Positions 54,764 through 63,753 of a stretch of 64,000 nucleotides of DNA are shown here, one piece after another; position 1 is the stretch's first letter, and the number at the start of each line of letters is the position of its first letter. The stretch comes from Arthrobacter sp. U41 (lineage in GTDB: Bacteria > Actinomycetota > Actinomycetes > Actinomycetales > Micrococcaceae): the NCBI RefSeq assembly GCF_007679325.1, contig NZ_VEGI01000001.1, positions 1,550,001 through 1,614,000 on the forward strand, read 5' to 3'. Both the position numbers and the translations under genes were made by a program. The notes below the pieces were generated by a model. The model did no database searches. It was not told the DNA's origin and saw nothing but the letters and a program-made list of their open reading frames with translations.

Positions 54764-56137
54764 ATGGAACCAGTTCTGAAATTCGCACGGCATTGGGGCG
54801 CCCCGGTTGCGGCCGTCCCTTTCTTCTTCCTGTGGTGGGCGGCCGAGGTAGGCAGGATGGATGGGTATTTGTTGACATGGTCAGGGACCTGGTCGCTCGC
54901 CTTGATGACATTGGCCATTGCCACGGCCTCCTGGAAACCGCTGGTGTCACTCGGCTTCACGGCCGCGCTCCTCGCCGGACAGTTGAGCTACGCACTGCCG
55001 CAAATGGCCTCCAACCACTGGGCAATCTACTTGGGTTCCTTTATTGCCCTCGGCTTCATCGTGTGGACCGCGCCTCCACGGATACGCTACATCGCAGCGG
55101 GCGCCAATCTGGCGTTCGTGGGCCTCATGACCGTCCTTTTGCTCTCTTGGAGGTACGGCGGAGGCGTCGGCTGGTTCATGCCCATGTACTTCGGTGACAG
55201 GCCGATGTTCATGACCTATGGCCCGCAGCTGTTCGCTTTCCTCCTGGTGATTGCCGGGGGCTGTGCCGCCGTCGGGCTTCTGCTGGCGTTGTACCAGGAA
55301 CGTGGCAGTCTGTTCCGGGCACGCGAACTGGCCCAAAACAGCCTGAAAGAGACCGAAGTCGATCTCATCGTGGAACAGGAACGCACCCGCATCGCGCGGG
55401 ATCTCCACGACGTCCTGGCGCATTCCCTGGCTGTCATTGCCGCCCAGGCAGATGGCACCCGCTACCTGAGCAAGGAGCAGCCCAAGGCGGTGCTAAACGC
55501 CCTCGACACCATCGCACGGTCGGCCCGCAGCGCCTTGGTGGATGCCCAGCGCGTGATTGAGGGTGTCCGTGATGACGGCCTGGTGACACCTCAACCGCGC
55601 CTGAGCGACATCCCGGCTCTCATCGACGGCATGCAGCGGGGCAGTTTGAAGATTCATTCCAGCGAATCCGGGACACCGGTAAAGCTCTCCACCGGACAGC
55701 AGGTCGCCGTTTTCCGGATTGTGCAGGAGTGCCTGACAAATGCGCTGAAACATGGCGGGCGCGGCACGGACGTGCGGCTCCACTTTGACTGGAGCGGGCC
55801 GGGCCTCACCCTCCACGCGGCCTCGGCCGTCGCCGCGGCCGGCAAGGACGACGCTGTTGAGGCCACTCCCCGGGTGGGGCGCGGACTCCCCGGCATGCGA
55901 GAACGCGCCCACCTGGCGGGCGGCTGGCTGACGGCCGGACCCGACGGCGAACACTTCCGCGTGACCGTTTTCATCCCCTTCGGATCCCGGGAATCCATGC
56001 CGGGCGATCGCCATCCCGGCACTGACATCCAGGCCTCGATCACCGCATCTGAAGACCGGGAAGCCCAGCCGGTGTTGGCGGCAATCGGCGTGACCAGCGG
56101 GACAGACTCTGTACGGGACGCGGACCACCGTGGCTGA
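54764..56137 (+). CDS. sensor histidine kinase (NarL/DesK family)
   Basis: 457-residue membrane kinase (from ATG 54764 with AGGG upstream; 54686 would add 26 residues). Five to six hydrophobic N-terminal helices, then the phosphorylation motif ERTRIARDLHDVLAHSLAVI with His215, N-box VQECLTNALKHGG and GRGLPGMRERAHLAGG. Like DesK or LiaS-type sensors it probably senses membrane state through its helices. Overlaps the response-regulator gene by 8 bp. The hydrophilic C-terminal tail after the ATPase domain is longer than usual. Confidence 0.92.
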   Translation: MEPVLKFARHWGAPVAAVPFFFLWWAAEVGRMDGYLLTWSGTWSLALMTLAIATASWKPLVSLGFTAALLAGQLSYALPQMASNHWAIYLGSFIALGFIVWTAPPRIRYIAAGANLAFVGLMTVLLLSWRYGGGVGWFMPMYFGDRPMFMTYGPQLFAFLLVIAGGCAAVGLLLALYQERGSLFRARELAQNSLKETEVDLIVEQERTRIARDLHDVLAHSLAVIAAQADGTRYLSKEQPKAVLNALDTIARSARSALVDAQRVIEGVRDDGLVTPQPRLSDIPALIDGMQRGSLKIHSSESGTPVKLSTGQQVAVFRIVQECLTNALKHGGRGTDVRLHFDWSGPGLTLHAASAVAAAGKDDAVEATPRVGRGLPGMRERAHLAGGWLTAGPDGEHFRVTVFIPFGSRESMPGDRHPGTDIQASITASEDREAQPVLAAIGVTSGTDSVRDADHRG

Positions 56138-56813
56138 TGCCGGGGCACGCATCACCGTGGCCCTGGTGGATGACCAGCCCCTGTTCAGGGCAGGTATCCG
56201 CATGCTCATCGAGAGCCAGGAGGACATGGAGTTGGCCGGCGAAGCCGCCGACGGGGAACAGGCGTTGGCCCTGGCGGCCGAACGTCGTCCGGACGTGTTG
56301 CTGATGGACCTGCGTATGCCTGTCCTCGACGGCGTGGAAGCCACCCGGCGGATCGTGCAGCACGCCACGTCCACCGGCAGCGACAAGCCCAAGATCATTG
56401 CGCTGACCACTTTCAACCGGGATCAGGCGGTGGTCCAGGCGGTACAGGCCGGAGCCAGCGGGTATCTCCTCAAGAGCGCCGAACCGGAATTCCTGCTGGC
56501 CGCGATACGCACTGTCCACTCCGGGTACTCCGTGATCGCCCCTGGCTCCATACATTCCCTCTTCGAACACGCCGCGCGCAACGTCCCGGCAACGGGGCCG
56601 GACCTGTCCATCCTGAACGCCCTGTCCGCCCGGGAGCGGGACGTCTTTCTGCTGGCGGCCAAGGGCCTCAGCAATGGCGAAATGGCGGAGGCCCTGTTCG
56701 TCTCGGAAGCGACCGTAAAAACCCATCTGCGGAGCGTCCTCGACAAACTGGAACTCCGCACCCGGCTTCAACTGGTAGCTTTCGCCCACGAACGCCGCCT
56801 GCTGGGCGCCTGA
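56130..56813 (+). CDS. NarL-type response regulator
   Basis: 227-residue response regulator. Receiver domain with VALVDDQPLFRAG, phospho-acceptor Asp60 in LLMDLRMPVLDGV, Thr in IALTTF and Lys in GYLLKSAEPEFL; C-terminal LuxR HTH LSAREREVFLLAA-type (seen as LSARERDVFLLAAKGLSNGEMAEALFVSEATVKTHLRSVLDKLELR). GTG start inside the kinase gene. Target genes unknown. Confidence 0.95.
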   Translation: MADAGARITVALVDDQPLFRAGIRMLIESQEDMELAGEAADGEQALALAAERRPDVLLMDLRMPVLDGVEATRRIVQHATSTGSDKPKIIALTTFNRDQAVVQAVQAGASGYLLKSAEPEFLLAAIRTVHSGYSVIAPGSIHSLFEHAARNVPATGPDLSILNALSARERDVFLLAAKGLSNGEMAEALFVSEATVKTHLRSVLDKLELRTRLQLVAFAHERRLLGA

Positions 56814-56950
56814 GGGGCGGAGCAAACGGCGTTCGTGGTGACCGAGTACCGGCGAGGTAACAAAACCTTCGAGTTTCCGCAGGCACGGAGCGTGCGCGTC
56901 GTCAGCAGGTGCTCGCGGGTTTCGGCCCAGTGCTGCTGCCATCCCTAGTC

Positions 56951-56990
56951 GACACGCCGCACCTCGGCGCGGCCCTCCAGCATCGAGACA
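56951..56990 (-). pseudogene. relict of a GOLPH3-like gene
   Basis: On the minus strand this 40-bp stretch reads VSMLEGRAEVRRVD and matches the GOLPH3-like gene at 17911-17950 at 35 of 40 bases (there WVSMLEGRAEVQRVYEG). No open frame continues on either side. It looks like the last recognisable bit of a decayed or partly deleted paralogue. The rest of the 56814-57133 gap shows nothing else I can name. Confidence 0.55.
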
Positions 56991-57133
56991 GCCGCTAGAC
57001 GAGGGGCCCGCTCGTCAGTTTTTCCCGCTATCGCCGCATTCGGTGCCGTGGTACGTTCAGCGTGATCAGGATGTCCTTACGTGGCTCCTATCCGGCCCGG
57101 CTCCTGGCACAACCCCAGAAAGCAGAGGCAACG

Positions 57134-57394
57134 ATGCCAACATTGATGATTTTCCACGAAGTCGACGACGTTGAGCACTGGCTCAGCTCACCTAAGCGGG
57201 AAGAAGTCTTCGGGCCGCTGGGCATCACGGTCCGAACCTTCATCGACCCGGCCAAGAGCAACCGTGTGGGCCTGGTCGCCGAGGTCCCCGACATGGAAGC
57301 GTTCCAGCGGATTATGGAGTCCGAAGCGGCAGCCGAAGCGATGAAATTCGACGGCGTCCGTCCGGACACCATCCTGGTGCTCATCGAACCCTAG
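57134..57394 (+). CDS. small hypothetical protein (86 aa, ferredoxin-like fold)
   Basis: 86-residue protein (MPTLMIFHEVDDVEHWLSSP...) with alternating strand-helix pattern and PDMEAFQRIMESEAAAEAMKFDGV near the end, resembling small dimeric alpha/beta-barrel proteins. AGAGGCAACG upstream of the ATG. Probably a single-gene unit; function unknown. Confidence 0.75.
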   Translation: MPTLMIFHEVDDVEHWLSSPKREEVFGPLGITVRTFIDPAKSNRVGLVAEVPDMEAFQRIMESEAAAEAMKFDGVRPDTILVLIEP

Positions 57395-57479
57395 GCGCAT
57401 CGGGGCGCTACGCCGAGCCAACGACAGCTGGAAGTTGGCCTCGTTCATCCCGCTGATCGACGCGTCCTTGGAACCCGCT

Positions 57480-59840
57480 CTACTGCTGCGCCATCAGCCG
57501 GGCTATTTCGGCGTCATCGTCGCGGATCAGCTCGCCCGACACCTCGACGGTGACCGAGTGGATCGTGCCCGTGAATGTGAACGGCGGCTGGTAGCTCTCG
57601 GTCGCCGGCGCGCCAAAGTCGTAACCACAGCTCAAGCCCTCGAGTTCGAAGAGGAGCGGCGTGGTGTACGGGAAGTCTGCGTTCCCGACGAGCTTGCCGT
57701 CGATGTAGAGCTGGGCACGTCCGGGCGTTCCTTTGCCCACCTTGAAGTCAGGCTTGCCAGTGGGCTCGAACTCGTAGCGAACGGCATGCCGTCCAGGAAG
57801 CAGCGGTTCGGGCGAGGACACCTCGAACTTTTCGCGTCCGACATAGTTGTACACATACCGCGGGCGTCCGTCTTCCACGAAGAAGGTGTAGCCGCCGGCA
57901 TCTCCACCCTGCGCGATGAGAACGCCGTTTGCGCCGCCGGCCGGAATCTCGACGTCGGCCTCGATGGAGTGGGGCCGGTTGTAGATGGGTGGCGCCGCGA
58001 AAGCCGGAACCAGCGAGGTGTGCGGACGATAGATGAACCGGGTGCGGGGCCTCGAGGTCTGCGGACGCTCCGTCGTCAGACGTGCCTGAAGCGAACCGTC
58101 CAGCGGTAGCACTTTGTACTTCTCGGCTTCCTTCCACCAAAGGGCAATCAACTCCCGCAGCCGGTCGGGGTGCTCGGCTGCGACGTTGGATGACTCGGTG
58201 GGATCGTCGTTGATGTCGTAGAGCTCCCAGCCGCTCGCGTCGAGCTGCTCGAGGACGTCCGGCGTGATCGGATCACCGAGCCGGCGACCCATGGCTGCGG
58301 ACTCGGTGAAATTCGGCCCCGGCCAGGGACACACCGCCCGCCACCCGTCGTGGTAGATCGCCCTGTGGCCGAACATCTCGAAGTACTGCGTCATGTGGCT
58401 GGTCGGCGCGTCCGCCGCGTCGAAGGAACTGGCGAAGCTGACCCCTTCGATTGGCGCCTGGGTGACTCCACGCACGGCGGCCGGCGGCTCGACACCAAGA
58501 GCGTCCAGAACGGTCGGCACCAGGTCGATTGCGTGGGCGTACTGGCTGCGGACTTCGCCGCGGGCCGCGATCCTCGCCGGCCAGGCGACGACGAACGGGT
58601 CGGTCGCCCCGCCGCGGTACGTCTCTCGCTTCCAGCGTCGGAACGGCGTGTTGCCCGCCCAGGTCCAGCCCCACGGGTAGTGGTTGTACGTCCGCGTGCC
58701 GCCCAGCTCGTCGATCATGGCGAGATTGTCGTCGAAGTTCTCGGGGACCTGATTGAAGAACAGCATCTCGTTGAAGGAGCCCGTCACGCCACCTTCGGCC
58801 GAGGCGCCGTTGTCCGAGATGACCATAACCAGCGTGTTCTCAAGCTCGCCGATCTGCTCGATAGTGTCCAGCAAGCGCCCAAGGTGGTGATCCGCGTGCG
58901 AGACGAAACCGGCGTAGACCTCCATCATGCGGGCGTACAACCGGTGCTCGTCGTCGCTCAGCGAGCTCCACTCCGGAACGTCAGGGTCCCGCAGCGATAG
59001 TTCGGCGTCGGCCGGGAACAGGCCGATCTTCTTTTGCTGGGCGAACACGGTTTCGCGGTAGGCGTCCCAACCGTCGTCGAACTTGCCGCGGTAGCGGTCG
59101 GCCCAATCCTTCGGGACGTGGTGCGGGGCGTGTCCCGCCCCGGAGGCGTAGTACAAAAAGAACGGCTTCTCCGGCGCGTTGGCCTCACTGTCCAGGATCA
59201 TTTTGATCGCCTGGTCCGCCAGGTCCTCGCTCAGGTGGTAACCGTCCTCCGGCGGCCGCGGCTGCCGAACCGATGCGTTGTCCTGGATAAGGTCGGGATA
59301 CCACTGGTTGGTCTCCCCACCAAGGAATCCGTAGTACCGCTCGAAACCTCGCCCGAGAGGCCGGCGGTGGAACGGTCCGGCCGGGGAGTTGTCCTCAGAC
59401 GGCGACAGGTGCCACTTGCCCACGCAGAACGTGTTGTAGCCGTAGTCGATCAACATCTCGGGCAGCAACCCATTCTCGAACGGCATCCGCCCGTCGTAGC
59501 CCGGAAAGCCGGTTGCCAGCTCCATGATGCTGGCGACTCCATTGGAGTGATGGTTGCGGCCGGTGAGGATGCACGACCGGCTCGGTGAGCATAACGCCGT
59601 CGTGTGCATGTTCGCGTACCGCAGACCCCTCGCCGCGACACGGTCGATGTTCGGCGTCTCCACCAGTCCGCCGAAGCAGGAAAGCTGTCCGTAACCCACG
59701 TCGTCGAGCACGACGAGCAGCACGTTCGGCGCTCCCTCGGGGGCCCGTTGAGGAGAGGGCCAGGCCGGCTCCGACTCCTCGACTGTCCGCCCGGCCACGC
59801 CGGGGAACGGGTCACCGGGTGTGTACTCCGTGATTGACAT
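57480..59840 (-). CDS. atsA: arylsulfatase
   Basis: 786-residue sulfatase cleaving sulfate esters. N-terminal alkaline-phosphatase-like domain: NVLLVVLDDVGYGQLSCFGG (metal Asp46/47) and the signature CSPSRSCILTGR with Cys84 to be converted to formylglycine; later HAPHHVPKDW and VMVISDNGASAEGG complete the metal site. The long C-terminal beta-rich domain and total length equal mycobacterial AtsA. No signal peptide, so cytosolic like AtsA. AGGGGAG precedes ATG 59840. Divergent from its activating enzyme gene. Confidence 0.94.
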   Translation of the reverse strand: MSITEYTPGDPFPGVAGRTVEESEPAWPSPQRAPEGAPNVLLVVLDDVGYGQLSCFGGLVETPNIDRVAARGLRYANMHTTALCSPSRSCILTGRNHHSNGVASIMELATGFPGYDGRMPFENGLLPEMLIDYGYNTFCVGKWHLSPSEDNSPAGPFHRRPLGRGFERYYGFLGGETNQWYPDLIQDNASVRQPRPPEDGYHLSEDLADQAIKMILDSEANAPEKPFFLYYASGAGHAPHHVPKDWADRYRGKFDDGWDAYRETVFAQQKKIGLFPADAELSLRDPDVPEWSSLSDDEHRLYARMMEVYAGFVSHADHHLGRLLDTIEQIGELENTLVMVISDNGASAEGGVTGSFNEMLFFNQVPENFDDNLAMIDELGGTRTYNHYPWGWTWAGNTPFRRWKRETYRGGATDPFVVAWPARIAARGEVRSQYAHAIDLVPTVLDALGVEPPAAVRGVTQAPIEGVSFASSFDAADAPTSHMTQYFEMFGHRAIYHDGWRAVCPWPGPNFTESAAMGRRLGDPITPDVLEQLDASGWELYDINDDPTESSNVAAEHPDRLRELIALWWKEAEKYKVLPLDGSLQARLTTERPQTSRPRTRFIYRPHTSLVPAFAAPPIYNRPHSIEADVEIPAGGANGVLIAQGGDAGGYTFFVEDGRPRYVYNYVGREKFEVSSPEPLLPGRHAVRYEFEPTGKPDFKVGKGTPGRAQLYIDGKLVGNADFPYTTPLLFELEGLSCGYDFGAPATESYQPPFTFTGTIHSVTVEVSGELIRDDDAEIARLMAQQ

Positions 59841-60099
59841 GGGACTCCCCTGGGTTGTTGTTTTGCTGGCTTGCCATTCACTCTGCTCCGCCCCGCCGGC
59901 CTCCGCCTCACCCATAGGGAATGAGCCTGTTGGCCAGGACGCGCCGGATAGGCATCCGCGGCCGCTTAAACGTCCCGTTGGACTTCCGACGGCGTCTGGA
60001 ACCAAGGCGCGGTAGCAAGTAGCATCGGCTCAAGCCATGGCGCGCCGGCGACATCCGGTCCCACCGGACGTAGCAGCCGGCCCATGCGGAACGGGAAGG

Positions 60100-61062
60100 A
60101 TGACCCCCGGAATGCCCGAAACGCCGACGATGCTGCATATTCCGGCCGGTGAGTTCCTGATGGGATCGGACGCGTTTTACTCCGACGAAGGACCCCCGCA
60201 CCGGGTCCGCGTACCGGCCTTCGAGCTCGATGCCCGCCCCGTCACCAACGCGGAATTCGCCGTGTTTGTTGCGGCCACGGGTTACCTGACAGTGGCCGAG
60301 CGGCCGCTGCACCCGGCGGACTTTCCCGACCTGTCGCCCGGCGACCTGGCCCCCGGCGGGCTGGTTTTCACGCCTTCCGCCGGCCCGGTGGACCTGGGCG
60401 ACTGGAGACAATGGTGGCGCTGGGTCCCGGGGGCGTGCTGGCAGCAGCCGCTGGGCCCCGGGTCCTCAATCGAAGGCCGGGAGGGCCACCCGGCCGTGCA
60501 GGTATCCTTCGCCGACGCCGGCGCCTATGCGGCCTGGGCCGGCAAACGGCTGCCGGACGAAGCCGAGTGGGAATTTGCGGCAAGGGGCGGACTATCCGAT
60601 GCGTTCACCTATGCATGGGGAAACGAGGCGAGCCCGGACGGTGTGCTTATGGCCAACACCTGGCAGGGGCGTTTCCCGTACCTCCAGACGGGCGCGGACG
60701 GGTGGAAGGGAACCTCCCCGGTCGGGACATTCCCGCCCAACGGGTACGGGCTCTCCGACATGATCGGCAACGTGTGGGAATGGACCAGAAGCTACTATTC
60801 GGCCCGCCACGAAGCGGTCGCAGGAGCCGGGACTCACGGCCGGGCAGGCGGATGCGCATGTTCGCCGCAGCGGGATGAGGCCGCCGCAAGCGCGGAGCCC
60901 GGGTCCGGCATCCCGCGCCGCGTGCTCAAGGGAGGCTCGCACCTGTGCGCTCCGGAGTACTGCCTGCGCTACCGCCCGGCCGCGCGTTCCCCGCAGACCG
61001 AGGACACGGCAACCTCGCATATCGGCTTCCGGTGCGCACGTTCCCTGGACGCGGATCACTAA
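60100..61062 (+). CDS. formylglycine-generating enzyme
   Basis: 320-residue copper oxidase that turns the sulfatase active-site Cys into formylglycine. Seen: IPAGEFLMGSDAFYSDEGPPHRVRV, PVTNAEFAVFVAATGY, GHPAVQVSFADAGAYAAWAGKRLPDEAEWEFAARGG, NVWEWT and the catalytic pair C283/C288 in GGSHLCAPEYCLRYRPAAR (spacing 5, as in known FGEs). Start 60100 has GGGAAGG very close; 60112 is the alternative. Divergent from the sulfatase with about 260 bp between, allowing joint control. Confidence 0.93.
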   Translation: MTPGMPETPTMLHIPAGEFLMGSDAFYSDEGPPHRVRVPAFELDARPVTNAEFAVFVAATGYLTVAERPLHPADFPDLSPGDLAPGGLVFTPSAGPVDLGDWRQWWRWVPGACWQQPLGPGSSIEGREGHPAVQVSFADAGAYAAWAGKRLPDEAEWEFAARGGLSDAFTYAWGNEASPDGVLMANTWQGRFPYLQTGADGWKGTSPVGTFPPNGYGLSDMIGNVWEWTRSYYSARHEAVAGAGTHGRAGGCACSPQRDEAAASAEPGSGIPRRVLKGGSHLCAPEYCLRYRPAARSPQTEDTATSHIGFRCARSLDADH

Positions 61063-61654
61063 TCCGGGAAAGCCCAGGGACGTGCCCCAACGAGTTCGGG
61101 CCGCGCAGCAGCAGTGTTCCCTAGTCGGATGGACCTAGATCCGGCGCCTGCGCGGACCGACGTGAGAGCCGCACCGACGGACGGCGGCCTTGGCTACGGC
61201 GCTGCTACCGCGGGTGACTCCTGCGAGTGACATCACGGCATCAGATCTGCTGCGGCTGCCGGCATGGCGTGCATGGGCAGGTTCTTTTGGGCATCAGAAC
61301 CACCAGCTCTGGATGCCTCCACCCGCCACTCCAATCCGAGAGCTGTCGGTCGCGATACTCATGTGTTGCTCACGATTGTTTCCTTCGGCTTGAGGACACG
61401 GGCTGCCCAGCGCAGAATGTCTTCACGTCCTGAGCAAGGTTTTCTCAAGGTCGTTGGAGTAACTGTTGGGACCGTCACATAGTTGGCTTCCTAGCCGGAT
61501 CCACGGGACGGCTTGCCGCCCCCACCGGCAGGGCCCGAGGCCTCAGCCGCCGTGAGTCAACACGGGGTAGTGCATCCGAAAGCGCGAACATACCTGCGCA
61601 TCTTTGCCACATTTACCTTAGGCTCACACGGGCCGCGGACCATCGGAGACACCA
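61063..61654. other. intergenic stretch without a convincing gene
   Basis: 592 bp. Three overlapping short plus-strand frames around 61190-61480 have no ribosome site and unusual residue make-up, so I do not call them. The base composition is locally less GC-rich than the neighbours, which might reflect decayed sequence. ACCTTAGGCTCACAC near 61616 faintly recalls an iron box but is too degenerate. Confidence 0.45.
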
Positions 61655-62176
61655 ATGAACATGCGGAACAATCATCGAACCCAAGCCACCGCGCTGCTGG
61701 CAGCGGGGATCCTGGGCATTTCGGCCATCCCCGCAGCGGCAGCACCGCCTTCCGATGCATCAGGGGCAGTGACATTCCCGGCGGGTTCACTGTGCGAATT
61801 CGCCGTGCGCCTCGACATCACCGGTAAGGCGAAGACGATTGGCTCAGAGCCGGGCACGCACAAGGTCATCTCTCCTGGCTTCAAGGTCACAACTACGGCC
61901 GTGGACGACCTAGGTAACCCCATTAGCGCCCCCGTGCGATACACGGCCACAGGGACCGTATTCTTCACATTGACCGACCGCAGCGTCGGACCGGACTACT
62001 ACGAGGTCAAGGCGACCGGGCAAAACCTTCTGTTCGTGCCCAACGCGGATGGTTCGACGGACCTCATCTACGTGGTTGGCAACGTCAACTACGCGGTGGA
62101 ACTCGACAAGGCCACAGAAGTAAGGCCGTTCAGCGGAGCGGCCCGCAAGACGAATATCTGCGGTCCACTGGCTTGA
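61655..62176 (+). CDS. secreted hypothetical protein
   Basis: 173-residue exported protein. Signal peptide TALLAAGILGISAIPAAAA with a likely cut before PPSDAS. The mature part is beta-rich (FKVTTTAVDDLGNPI, YTATGTVFFTLTDRS, YYEVKATGQNLLFVPNADG) with two cysteines (after GSL and near the C-terminus) that could form a disulfide. AATG preceded by GGAGAC. Followed by hairpin copy 3. Function unknown; seems a typical small actinobacterial secreted protein. Confidence 0.8.
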   Translation: MNMRNNHRTQATALLAAGILGISAIPAAAAPPSDASGAVTFPAGSLCEFAVRLDITGKAKTIGSEPGTHKVISPGFKVTTTAVDDLGNPISAPVRYTATGTVFFTLTDRSVGPDYYEVKATGQNLLFVPNADGSTDLIYVVGNVNYAVELDKATEVRPFSGAARKTNICGPLA

Positions 62177-62260
62177 GCTAAGTCCAGGCATGACCGCACC
62201 GAAGGCTCACAACGGGAAACCAATGGGTCGTCGCTGTCGAGCAATACGTTCACACGCTGC

Positions 62261-62289
62261 GGACGACGGCGGGACTTCCGCCGTCGTCC
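62261..62289 (+). terminator. GC-rich hairpin terminator, copy 3 of a recurring family
   Basis: GGACGACGGCGG (62261-62272) and CCGCCGTCGTCC (62278-62289) are perfect arms with a 5-base loop, followed by GTTTGCGTTGG, the same tail as in copy 1. Downstream of the secreted protein gene. Confidence 0.75.
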
Positions 62290-62388
62290 GTTTGCGTTGG
62301 GTGCCGCTCCCCACGGGAGTCCGTGGACCGCAACGAACGACAGGTTCGCGATCTTTCATTGGACCGGAAGTCGCCGCATGATAGGCGC

Positions 62389-63753
62389 ATGACCCACTTC
62401 GCAGCAGCCGACGAATCCGCCGTTGCAAAGGCTCAGCGCGAGCTCGAAGCGGCCGGCGTCCGCGCCGTGATCGGTACGGTGGTGAATGCTTCGGGCCTCA
62501 CGCTGGCCAAGAGCGTTCCCTTGGCCCGGCTCAAAACCTTCCACGAGGCCGGCATGGGCGCTGCCCCCGTCTGGCATGTCTTCGCCATCGACGGCGGGAT
62601 AGCGTTCACGGACAGCATCACCACCGTGGGCGATATGCGCCTCAGGATCGATATCGCGGGGCTTCGTGTCCTGCCCGGCGGCCGGGCCTGGGCACCGGCC
62701 AGCCTGTTCGAACAAGACGGAACCGCGTCTCCGGTCTGTGCCCGCGGCCTTCTGGGCGACGTCGACGGCAGCCTCAGGGAGGCCGGATACCAGGCTCTTA
62801 TGGGCCACGAACTGGAATTCTTCCTGGTCGCCCCGGACGGTTCAGCGCTGGAAAACGCGCCCTGGGTGCCGTACGGGGCAACCGGCCTCCTGGACCGCTC
62901 GGAGTTCCTCGATGACCTGCTGTCGGCGCTGAACCAGGCCGGCCTTCCGATGGAGCAGATCCACGCCGAGTACGGCAGGAACCAGTTCGAGTTCTCCCTT
63001 CCCCCGGCCCCGCCGGTCCAGGCCGCGGACAGCGCGGTCCTCGCCAAGATCATCGTTGGCATCGCCGCCCGGGCCCACGGCCTGCAGGCGTCGTTCTCCC
63101 CGTTGCCTTTTGCCGGCACGGTGGGGAACGGGGCCCACCAGCACATGTCGCTCCACAAGGAGGACGTGCCGCTGTTCTCCGGCGGCAGCGGACCGCACGG
63201 CATCGGCGCCGAGGGAGGCGCAGCCATTGGCGGAATCATCGCAGGACTCCCCGAAATCCAGGGGTTCCTCACGGGATCAGTCCTGTCCGGAAGCCGCCTG
63301 GCCCCCGGCACGTGGGCGGGCGCCTACTTGTGTTGGGGCCTGGAAAACCGGGAAGCCTCCGTGCGCTTCCTGAAAGAGGGCCGGAGCAATCCGCACGGAG
63401 CCAATATCGAGGTGAAAATCGTCGATCCGTCGTCCAACGTGTATCTTGCCTCCGCAGCCATCCTGGCACTCGCCCAGAACGGCATCCGCGGGGAGCGCCG
63501 GCTTCCAGCGGAAATCCCGGGCGACCCCGGACGACTTTCGGACGACGATCGGCGCCGGGCCAACGTCCAGCTGCTCGCAGACTCCCCAGCCGCCATCATC
63601 GACACACTGGACACGTCACGCCTGGCGCGCAGGCTGCTCGGAGACGCCATCGTCGATGCCACGGTGGCCGTCCGGCGCTACGAACAGCGGATCTCCGCGG
63701 GCCTGCCGCCGCACGAGCTGGCCGAACGCTTTCGACTGGCCTGGTCGATCTAA
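62389..63753 (+). CDS. glutamine synthetase family protein (GlnA3/4-like)
   Basis: 454-residue glutamine-synthetase-fold ligase, probably gamma-glutamylating an amine or a related substrate. Seen: MGHELEFFLVAPDG, EYGRNQFEFSLPPAPP, the ATP/metal motif NGAHQHMSLHKED, glutamate-binding ENREASVRFL and NPHGANIEVKIVDPSSNVYLASAAILALAQNGI. It lacks the adenylylation-site Tyr region of GlnA1 and is the length of the non-canonical actinobacterial members. ATG 62389 lies inside AGGCGC context; stop overlaps an amidohydrolase gene, a pairing seen as a fusion in FluG proteins. Confidence 0.92.
   Translation: MTHFAAADESAVAKAQRELEAAGVRAVIGTVVNASGLTLAKSVPLARLKTFHEAGMGAAPVWHVFAIDGGIAFTDSITTVGDMRLRIDIAGLRVLPGGRAWAPASLFEQDGTASPVCARGLLGDVDGSLREAGYQALMGHELEFFLVAPDGSALENAPWVPYGATGLLDRSEFLDDLLSALNQAGLPMEQIHAEYGRNQFEFSLPPAPPVQAADSAVLAKIIVGIAARAHGLQASFSPLPFAGTVGNGAHQHMSLHKEDVPLFSGGSGPHGIGAEGGAAIGGIIAGLPEIQGFLTGSVLSGSRLAPGTWAGAYLCWGLENREASVRFLKEGRSNPHGANIEVKIVDPSSNVYLASAAILALAQNGIRGERRLPAEIPGDPGRLSDDDRRRANVQLLADSPAAIIDTLDTSRLARRLLGDAIVDATVAVRRYEQRISAGLPPHELAERFRLAWSI

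Noticed and set aside
59841..60005. 55-residue extension of the sulfatase
   Set aside because: A good ribosome site precedes ATG 59840 and the extension is low in conserved residues.
61190..61482. Three overlapping short plus-strand frames
   Set aside because: No ribosome sites, Pro/Ser/Cys-heavy composition unlike neighbouring genes, no recognisable motif.
61610..61630. Possible iron-box (DtxR/IdeR) site ACCTTAGGCTCACAC
   Set aside because: Only half of the palindrome is recognisable and no iron-related gene follows.
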